Source of the DNA: Lichenostomus cassidix
Lineage: Eukaryota; Chordata; Aves; Passeriformes; Meliphagidae
Direction: 5' to 3'
DNA: 64,000 nt
NCBI GenBank assembly: GCA_008360975.2
Contig: CM039181.1
Location: 7,858,380-7,922,379, forward strand
The notes beneath the pieces were generated by a model. That model saw only the letters and a program-made list of their open reading frames with translations. It had not been told where the DNA came from and did not search any database. Positions 15,038-25,000 of the stretch are shown here, one piece after another (positions within the stretch are counted from its first letter, which is position 1; the number at the start of each line of letters is the position of its first letter). Position numbers and translations under genes: made by a program.

Positions 15038-15045
15038 TTATGTAA
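15038..15045 (+). promoter_or_regulatory. CRY1: D-box TTATGTAA in CRY1 promoter island
   Basis: A perfect D-box core in the context GTTATGTAAG, the binding site type for PAR-bZIP factors (DBP/TEF/HLF) and the repressor NFIL3/E4BP4. It stands out because it is an AT-only octamer embedded in very GC-rich DNA, about 0.8 kb upstream of the ATG. The reverse-oriented near match ATACATAA at 15140-15147 is a second candidate. D-box control of Cry1 is known from mouse. Confidence 0.6.
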
Positions 15046-15466
15046 GCGCCCCGCCCGCTTCCTTCCCGCGGGAGGCGAAGGGCTGCGGCGGCACGGCCCG
15101 GGGAGAGGAGCGGGGCTGAGCGGGAGCGCGCGGGCCGCGATACATAACAGCCCGGCGGGAGCGCGCCTGCCCCTGCCGGCGGAACCGGCGCCGCCGAGAG
15201 CCGCCCCGCGGCCCCGTGCTCATCCGGGTCCCGCCGCACCGCGCCGCGCGGGGGCGGGGAACCGCCGCGCCCCGCCCCCCGCCGCCCCGCCCCGCCGCGG
15301 CCCGCCGGCCCCGCACTGCCCCGGCGGGTGGGAGTCCCGCCGGGATCTCGGCCCCCCCGGTCACCTCCCGGCCCGCCGCGGGCACCGAGCCGCCCGGCCA
15401 GGCCGCGCTTGTCCGGCACCGAGCCGCCGGCGGCGAACACACCTCAGAAACGTGAGGGGCCGCGGT

Positions 15467-15472
15467 CACGTG
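15467..15472. promoter_or_regulatory. CRY1: Canonical E-box CACGTG
   Basis: A palindromic CACGTG in the context GGTCACGTGGGG, 14 bp upstream of the CCAAT box and about 385 bp upstream of the start codon. Its position in the core promoter fits a CLOCK/BMAL1 site. Confidence 0.75.
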
Positions 15473-15852
15473 GGGGCGGCGCCGGCCAATGGGGTGCGGG
15501 GGGCGGGGCGGGGCGGCCGGCGCAGCCCCGCGGCCGGCGCAGTCACAGGGCGAGCGGCGAGGAGGCGGCAGCGGCACGGAACGGCGCTTCCCGCGGGCAG
15601 GGCGCCCTCACCGCCCCGCGCACACCGCCGGACACACCGGCTCTTTTCCTCCCTGCTCTCCCCGGCGCGGGGGCTCCGCGGGGTGATGCGTCCCCGCCGG
15701 GCGGCCGCTCCCGCCGAGTCCGCCGGGTCCTAGAGCCGTCCGCAGCGAGGCCCCGCGGGCCGCCCCGCCGCCCGTCCGTGCTCGCCCGGCGGCGCCGGGC
15801 CATGAGCGGCCCCGCGGGCGGCGGCGGTTCCCGCTGAGCGCCCGCGCCCGGC

Positions 15853-16010
15853 ATGGGGGTGAACGCCGTACACTGGTTCCGCAAGGGGCTGCGGCTCCAC
15901 GACAACCCGGCGCTGCGGGAGTGCATCCAGGGCGCCGACACGGTGCGCTGCGTCTACATCCTGGACCCCTGGTTCGCCGGCTCCTCCAACGTGGGCATCA
16001 ACAGGTGGCG
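15853..16010 (+). CDS. CRY1: CRY1 coding exon 1 (residues 1-53)
   Basis: 158 nt coding part, ending after two bases of an Arg codon at GCG|GTGAGT. It encodes the first strand-helix unit of the photolyase fold and the P-loop segment [12 protein letters not shown]. Confidence 0.98.
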
Positions 16011-19000
16011 GTGAGTGCGGGGCGCCGCGGGGGCCCTAATCCCCGCGTTATGTATTCGGTCACGCCGCCTCCCCGCCATCCCCTCCCCTCCGCGCCCGAT
16101 TGGGCCGCCGCCAGCGCCGGCTTCCCTCGCCGCCCGCCCTCTCCCCGCGGCCCGGCCGTGTTACATAGCCGGCCCCGCGCCGCCCGGCTGGGCTCGCCGC
16201 ACGTGGGAGGGACGGGGAAGGAGGAAGCGGGCAGCCCCCGGCCGAGTGCGGGCAGGGGGGCCTGGGCTGCCCGGGGAGGGGGCTCCTTGTTCACCTGTTT
16301 CAGTGCCCGAGCGCTGCAGCTCGGAGCGGGGAGAGCCCGTGGGGAGCAGCGCGCAGGGCTTGCACCAGCTCGGGAGCTCGGGGCAGCCGGGAACCCCAGG
16401 GTGACTCCGTCCTGGAAAAACTGTGAAGCTTCTCGCTTAGTTCAGAAGTACTTTTTCAGAGTAGTGTTCCTGCAAGGAGGGTTATCATAGAATATCCTGA
16501 GTTGGAAGTGACCCACAAGGATCATGGAGACCAACTCCTACAGAGCAGCCCTAAGAAACCCACTGTGCTCCTGAGAGCTTGTCTGAATGCTTCTTGAACT
16601 CTGGCTGGCTTGGTGTGCGTGTCCCTTTTCAGAGCGTGCAGATTGTCTCCTACACCTTCAAGCCAGCTGTAATACTCCTACCCACTATAGACATGAACTT
16701 TACTGTGACTGACAAGCTGTGACTGACGCTTGCATGCTAAATGTGTGCCATAATGAGGCAGAGGTTAACAGGACTTCTGTGCATGCTTGTCATGTGAGAT
16801 GAGTTAAAACATCACTAGGAATGTGAAAACTGTTACCCTTTTAAAAGGGTTGATATGCAGTAGAGTTTGTGTAACGTCTGTCCATCCGATGTCAGGAGCT
16901 TGAAATGCTGGTGAACGTAGCCTGCTCAGACTACAGTGCTGAGAAGTTGCCTAATTATGGAACAAGCACAATGAAACTTGGCTTAACACTACGTCATAGA
17001 AGAGTGACAAAGTTTAGGTGTTTAAGGTTTCAGTTGAGTTCACTTCAAGGATTGTTCCTGTCTGATTTAATAATATGTATCCCAGCTCCTTAAATACTTT
17101 ACCAACCAGGTAACTTACCTTTGGAGAGTTGGGGTTTCTTTTTCTTCCCCAGATTTTGAGAGGTTTTCTTTACAATCCCCTTGTTTTTAAGAAATAGAAA
17201 TACCAAAGATGCTTTTTGTGAACTTTAGCTTCATGGTTATTTCATTTTCACTGACAAGAATAATTTGAGAATAATTGTTAGATACTTCCCTTACCTGAGA
17301 TTCATGATGTACATTTCTTTCATAGAGACTTTTAAATCGTTTTTGTTTTGAAGGGGATAAGGTTCTTGAATAACATTTTGACTTCATAAACAAGCTCAGA
17401 AGTCTTAATTTTGTGGGTGAAGCATGAACAGCTACTTAAGTTTTAAAAGAATGTGGACAATTGGCACAAGTGTAAGTGTTAAGGAAACCACATGTCTGAA
17501 GAATACTCCATTAGTCTCTAATGTGCCTTGCAATTGAAATGCTAAACAGTTTTTGGTCATATTCTGTGAGCTAGTGAATGATAGACAAATGTGAACTTTG
17601 ATTCTAGTAGAAGGAAGTTCATGTCTTCAGTGCTATTGCCCTGGTTCTTCAATGACTGTGTAATATGATCATTAGCTAATACAGTCCTTGAGTCCATCTG
17701 TGTGTGATAGATTTGCTGCTTGGCTTACTTTAATGGTGTTCTAGAAGGCAACTAGTCCCTCCACTGCATTTTGCATTTGAAGAAAACTGCTTGGTTTTAG
17801 TTGCTGGTTAGAGGGACTGAGTTTGGGGTGAATTACAGCTCCGTTATCCAAAGCACTTAAAACAATCTCCTCGTGCTCAAATACCCTCAAGGCACATGCT
17901 GCACATGAATTTGAGTAGAAAATCTTGCTGCCTGTATAGCCCTGTTCTGTGAGATCATCAGGTTTTTTTCAAGTTTAAAAGTACAATAATTTTATAGAAT
18001 AACTGGCTCCTAAAGCTGTATGCTTATTATGGTTTTTCTCAATAAATTTTTATTTAAATGGACAGTTACTTGTTTAGTATGAATCCGTTTTAGGTTCCAG
18101 TGGTTTTAATGAGAAGTTTTTAACCAGTGCAAACACATACATTCACAATAAGTATACACAAGATCAGTTTTTTGGTTTGCCAGTCTTATTTGGCACTTAA
18201 AATTAATGACCAAACCTTTCATGTTCTTTATGTTGATGACCATGAGCAAAATTGTTGCTTACATGCCTGTTGAATAGGATGTTGAATTAGTAAAAACATT
18301 TTATTTGAGACTAGGAGCAGAAACCCTTTAGCATTAAGAATATGAGTCAAATTGAACCTCCTGGTGTGAATTTACGGTGATCCTTTCTTAATTTAAATTG
18401 ATTGACACCAAGTGGTTTTTTTCTGGTGAGTTTATCATCCTAGTGCCCTGGGCAAAACTCTTCTCTGTCAAACTATGACTAACACAATCTATATGAGGAA
18501 ACGTGGTGAAAGAATATAAGAAACCAGGAGGTTTAGTTTCTTGTTTGAGTATTGTCACTCTGCAGAGCCACCAGTTACAGTTTGTTTTACCAAATGTGTG
18601 TTAAATCTGGCAAATAGCAACCTTTAATACATAGGTGCTTTCTGATTAACTTTTCTCTTTAAGCAGTCATGTAACAATCGTGAACTAATATTTTTGTGTA
18701 ATTGCACTATTGAGCAAGTCTAATTACTAAGCAGTCACATGGTCTTACTGACCTCCTTTCTGCTGGCATTCAGCCTACCTGTTCTAAATTCGTGAATGCT
18801 ACGTAACAAATGCCAGGACCTCCCTCAGCTCACTTCAGTTTTTTTCTGGTTCTGTTCTGTTTCTTCTTATTGTTCCTTTTTTTTCCAAGCTGTCAAATAA
18901 ATCGTGTTCTTTCATTGTGACATGTTTTTTCTATGGGATGAGTTCACAGTGTTGTTTACAGATCAACACTTGAGAGAGAGAGAAGTTACTTGGTGCAGGA

Positions 19001-22000
19001 AAAGGTGATGGAGAAATGATGGAGGGAGATGCTAAATGGAAAAATCACACTAAGGCTCTCTTAAAGTTTTGTCAGTTGCCCTTAAACGTTTGGCACCAGA
19101 ATAAGCTTGCATCTAATTGTGTCAACAAAGCAGGCAAAGAATGTAAGTTGCATATTCCAAAAAGTAACCATTACCTACTTCTGAAAAAATGTGTTTGTAT
19201 GTCCTCACAGACTTTGCCATATTAAGGAGAATAGGATCTCATGTTTAACATCACCTAGGGGAGAGTTTCATTTAGCCCTGGTTTTAGTTCAGAGTGGCAA
19301 TTGATCACAATATCTGAAAAGAAATGCAAACATTCTGTTAGTTGCTGCATAAGGATTTACTTTGGGTAATAATTTACTTCTTTTAGTTTGTCTTTTTGAG
19401 TGTGAATGTCTGTCTTTGGTGTGCTAGTTAAAACACCGATGTGCAACAATTGATTTTATAAAGATGGATAGTCTAATATTGCCAATCCTCATATTTCTTT
19501 TTTTTACCATTCCTGAAGAGAACAGATTTCATCTTTAAAATAAGAGTAATAGAATTTGTCTAGCTCTTAGATACTGTTGATGTGTTCAACATCCTTCAAA
19601 GTTAGCTGCTGCTGTTATGGCAGATAGTGCTGTTGATTTAGGACAAAGAAAAGGTGATTTTTTTTTTTTCCATAGTCATATTTCAAATAAAAAATAAAAC
19701 CTGAGGAAAAACGAAGTTTAATTTTCAGGACAACCATCGTAATTCATGGAAATGAGAACTTGTTTTAAAAAGATGAATACTTAGACATCTTTCCGTAGTA
19801 TCTATTAAATTTTGCAATGCTGTTCATCTGATTTCGAAAATACATTTACAGTTTCATCTTACGTAGGTATGATTTGTCCAATAGAGATATGTGTGTTGAA
19901 TGTGGAATTGGTGGAAAAGGTTTGTCAATAGAATTAATCTATGAGTGATCTGAGTTTCATATATGTAATTCAGATGGCAAAATTTCTGTATCGTTGTTTG
20001 TTAATTTTGGTGACATGCTTAGTATGTGAAAAGGGATGCACAGAAATATTTATGACTTCCCTGACAAAAACATCCCTTTAAGTTTGTTTTTATTGTGTAG
20101 CACTTAGAATGAAAATCTATTTAATTTATTAAATATTTAACATGAAGTCCACCAAGGGCACTCTATCACTCTCCTCAGACAGGGATTAGAAAATACAACA
20201 AAAAACCTGTGGGTCAAGATAAGGACAAGGAGAGGTCACTCAGCAGTTACCATCATGAGGGAAATTAATTTAATTTATTGCCAATCAAATCAGATTAGTG
20301 TAACAAAAAAAATTCTTAAAGCACCTTCTTCCCACCCCTCTCTTCTTTCTGGGCTCAGCTTCACTCCCATTTTCTCTCTCTCCTTCCTGTCTCACAGGAA
20401 CACAGAGGGAAGGGGAATGGAGGTTTTGGTCAGCTCATCAAACCATTGTCTCTGCCCCTTTTTTTCCCTCAGGGGAAGGACTCCTCAGGTTCTTCCTGTG
20501 CTCCAGCATGGGGTCCCAGCCATGGGAGAAAGATCTCCCCAAAATTCTCTGCTGTGGGTCCTTTCCAGTGACTACAGTTCTTCATGAGCTGCTGCAGTGC
20601 AGGTCCCTTCTGTGGGGTGCAGTCCTTCAGGAACAGACTGTTCCAGGGTTGGGGTTCCCCTGAGGTCACAAGTCCTGCCAGTGAACTGCTCCAGTGTGGA
20701 CTTCTCTCTGCATGGGTCCACATGTCCTGCTAGGATCCTTCCCTGGCACTGACTTCCCAAGGGTCACACTGGCCCTTGGTCTGCTCTGGCATGGGGTCCT
20801 CCATGGGGACTGCAAGGGGATGTTTTCTCCACTCTGGTCCTCCATGGGCTGTAGGTGGACAGCCTTCCTCTCAGTGGTCTCCACCATGGGCTGCAGGGGA
20901 ATCTCTGCTCTGGTCCCTGCAATGGATTCTCCCCCTCCTTCTCCCCTGACCTGGGACTCTGCAGAGTTGGTTCTCTCACATATTCTCATTCTCCCTGGCT
21001 TCAGTAACTCCTGAGCAGTAACGTTTTCCTCCTGTCACATACATTATCCCAGAGGCACTACCTTGGCCAGCAGCAGGTCCCTGTTGGAGCCATCTGGCAC
21101 TAGCCCTAAAGATGTGGGGGAAACTTCCAGCAGCCTCTCACAGAAACCACCCTTGTAGCACCCCTGATTCCAAATCCTGGCCATGCAAACCCAGTGCAAC
21201 CCATCATACCCTCTAATGAGTGGCTTCAGCTCTAGAGCAGCATGTGCTGCTTGGAGCACTTTTGTTCACCCAACCCATTAAATTGAGGGTGATTACTCTG
21301 TAAAAAGTCTGTAGCTTGTTTCCAGAAGTTGCATGTTCAGGTGGGAGATCTGTGATACCAGCAATTAGATTGGAAAAACCCCCCAGTGCTACACCCCTGC
21401 TCACCTGTTCTCTTCCACAAAAACCCTTTTTTACCCCAAAAATGCCTGCATTTCAGCAGCTCCCCCTATAATTTGTGTTATATGAACTAGCCCTATGATT
21501 TGCAAAGTACGTCACTGGAGCACACTGACGTATGTCCTCATGGGTTTAATCCTGCACTGTTGATGAAAGGGTTGGTTCCACCCTTTTATGATAGCACACA
21601 GCCCTGTGGTGAGCCACTTTAACTCATCAATCTGTCCAAAAGAGATTAATGACCAGTTTTGGTGGGATTAGCTCTGTTGTAGATTGTGCCAGCAAAAAGG
21701 TCACTGTAGTAGTAGTGGAGGCAAAGAGTGAGAAGGGCAGATACCATTTCTCTCAGTGGCAGTATGGATTTGAGTCAGATTGCTATGGTCATATAACTCT
21801 GACCTGCATTGCTCATGTCTGCAGTAACCATCAGGTGATTTTTGGAAAGGGATTATTGATTTCTTCTGTGGCTTGCCATTTGTTGATACCCTTTGAAATG
21901 ATATTGCTGAAAATAAGTATGGGCCTTTTTACTGTGCAGGGAAAAAAGGTGCAATTTATATTTTGTCAAACTGTCAGGATGTGAGAAATAAGCTTGCTAG

Positions 22001-25000
22001 CTGAGAAATTACACTGTGCTTGTTTCTTTATTTTGGTGAATGATCTTTTATCACCAGATTCTGTAATGTAACTATTATTCAATTGGACAAGAAGGCTGCA
22101 CTGGTTGGTCTGGAGGAAAGAGGTGGTACTGAATTGAATTGTGCTAAGTAATTTTTTTCCAAAGAGCAGTCACTATAGGCCAGACAAATTATAGTAGGCG
22201 TCTGTACAATCTGGGTTTTGACTCCAAGGTTAATCTTGAAGGAATCTTAATTCCTCAGGTTAAGAAATTTTGAGGTTTTAGACATCTGGTTTTACATCAC
22301 TAATCTGCAGGTTTGAGGATGTCCAGAGAAGATCTGGGTTGAGTGTTCTTGATATGTAAAAGTAGTGTGTGGACTTTGAGTATGAAGGGAGAAATGTGGT
22401 TTTGAAACAACTCCATAGGATTTTTTAAGTCTTCCTTCTCTTGGGACCAGTAATCTATTTTTGTTTTATTTTACATAAGTATCAATAGATCAGTCTTTAT
22501 TTGAGTAGGGGAAGGTAATCTGTCTGCACCTCACAATGTTTCCTGCTCTGGTCACAAAGGGGGAGGATGATAACCCCCAACAAACACCATCTGTGATGAA
22601 TATGAAAGCAGCTTTTTTTAGGTAATGAAGAATACAGAATTTATTTTTTTTTCTCAACTGATCAGTCTGTGGCAGTGTCAATGAATTCTGCAACAGTTCT
22701 TCAAAGCAAGTTATTTTATATATGATCACTCTCTTTTGGCCATTTTAATACAATAAAATATATTCTCCTCCAGTTTGGGAAAATGTCTTTAATCCCAGCC
22801 AATGAAAGCTACTCTTAAAATATAATATGCAAATATTGCAGAAAAGCCTGTTTGTCATTGTGCACTGGCTGAACTTTTTGGTTTCTAACAGTTTATCTAC
22901 AGCATGGAAAGCCTTTATTTTCAGAAGTGGTTCTTTTCCATACTCAGTCTCAGTGGCTGGCAGGTTTTCAGGTTAGTTATATAACCTGTGATAGGAGGAA
23001 GGTCAAGCTGCCAGCAAAGTCGGCCATTTTTTCAGCGTAGAAGTCACACTAAAGTCTGTGATGTTGTTAATTTGCATTCTGAAAGAAACTCTTTGCTTTA
23101 GGGAATTTTGTGACCTTCCCGTAGAGACCTGAAAAGGCAAAAGTCAGCTTGAGCACGAGTCAGTTGTGTAAGTGGTGAGAGAATATGTGGCTTTGTGTTC
23201 CATGGGTTTAGTAATCTGCACACCACATTTTAGCAGCTTTAACAGCCACACCTTTGGTTACCCCCAGGAAAGGACTGATTTGATTAGCAGGGTAAGAACT
23301 TGACAGTGTTTTGGTGCAATGCATTTCACTTAGATTTCTCAGAACTCTTAATTTGAACACGGAGCAAGGTTAGTTTGTGTGCTTCTGTGTGCTTCTGTGT
23401 GCTTCTGGCTTCCACGTTCTTTGCAATCTAGGTCAAGAGGTGAACTATAATTGCAGTGTTCTTCTAACCCTGAAGCCTCCATTTGTTTTTCAGGTCACCA
23501 TAAAGCATTTGCTTTCACTGCTTCGGAGTTTTGTGTGTGAAAATGGTTTTTTGTAAGGGAATAAAGCTTTAGGGGAGGTGAAGGATAGACTGGAAAGGAC
23601 AGGTCAGCATTACAGTGTTCTGTTTCCAGCCTGTAAGTGGAGATGGCTGTGGCAAAGTCTACATGTGTGTCTGTACTTTTGGAACAGCCACAAATCAGAG
23701 TGCATACCAGTTACTAGTGGAGATAATAAAAACCAACACATTAGCTCTGTTAGCATTAGTTTAGACAGTAGCTGAGCTGCTGTGAACAGAGCTTCCTAAA
23801 ATATGCTTTTTCTTTTTTTGTAAATTCTGCACTTTGATCTTTAAAATTATTTATTTATTTGCATTAGTGTTTGAAAGCTCTAAAATTTAGTGTTGGTAAA
23901 CTTGTGTAGGAAGTAAGAATTTCATAATACTGAGGGTTTCACAAGTAAATTCAGGTGTCAAACTGTTGCTTATAATCTCCTTGAAAAGTGCCAATGCAAC
24001 AACTTTCTTGCAGTGAGGCAAAGCCTGTTCAGTTTGCCAGAGATGGAAGGGATTTCTTCTAGTTCAACATAGGATGTGTCCTGCAAATCTAATTTCTGTA
24101 CTGGCAGTCATGTGATGCACACCTGAGCTTTTGTGTTATGCATTGCTTCCTCCTACAACTAAACTAGAGAAATTTTCTGGACCTGCTTTAGAAATTTACT
24201 TTATCTCAGTGTTTCTTAATTTGTAGGAAAGCATTTCTGTTCCTGTTCACTCTCATGCATTTCTTCTCTAACCTCTGTATGTTTGTGGCTCCTTCACAGG
24301 CATTAAAAGTAAAGGCTGTAAAATTCTTGCACTGAAGGTTTGCACCCTTTCAGAACACAAACCTTTATCCCTTCAAAATTAAAACCAGAAATGTTGAAAA
24401 AATTCTGTTTGAGCTCAAATGGGGAAGTTGTGAAGTATGAATATATGTTATTAATTCTTCAGTGATGAGGATGAAATATATACAGTACAGGTTATTTAGG
24501 AACAATTCCTGTAAGGAAAACTTGGATTTTTCTCTCTGTCTCTCCAAAGCATGAAATCCATGGCCTAGGAAATGCTTTATTTTTTTTTTAGTAAGGAACC
24601 TGTGGAGTTCAGTGCTTCCAGATTTTTTTTTTTTTCCTTCCTCTCTTGGTTTCTCAATGCCAATGTTCTACTGACCTTGTCGGTGAGGGGTAAACTGTGC
24701 TGCAACTGAAAGAGAGAAAGTAGTGATTGAAAAAAACAGAAATAGGAGGGCAATTTGCATCAGGGAAATAAAGAAATAGGTAACTTGTTCATGTAGGCTG
24801 CTTGTTACTGCATGTCCTGTATAGTTCATAAAACATGATCATGGTCTGAATGGTGGCAATTTTTCTGTGCACTAAAGACATAGAACACTGTGGCAAACTT
24901 TATCTCAGTTTCACAATCTGTGCAGGGATTGTGGGAGAGAGTACAGAGAATTGTAATACTACAGATTATAGAGCATTGGCATTGAAAATAGTCAGTGGTC

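Larger units (their letters stand above)
14870..16430 (+). promoter_or_regulatory. CRY1: CRY1 CpG-island promoter
   Basis: A 1.5-kb CpG island spans the upstream region, exon 1 and the start of intron 1. The core looks like a TATA-less promoter: E-box CACGTG (15467-15472), CCAAT box (15486-15490) and tandem GC boxes (15499-15516). This suggests transcription starts at about 15540-15600 and a 5' UTR of about 250-300 nt. The long open frames in this block on both strands are GC artefacts. CLOCK/BMAL1 drives CRY1 through E-boxes in other vertebrates. Confidence 0.85.

Noticed and set aside
14808..15941. Long GC-rich open frames around the CRY1 promoter (up to 272 codons)
   Set aside because: Same artefact. 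The real CRY1 start at 15853 lies in a different frame and has clear homology.
20255..21014. Overlapping open frames on both strands
   Set aside because: They fall inside an ERV/LTR-like repeat with internal tandem modules, and no viral or host protein is recognisable.
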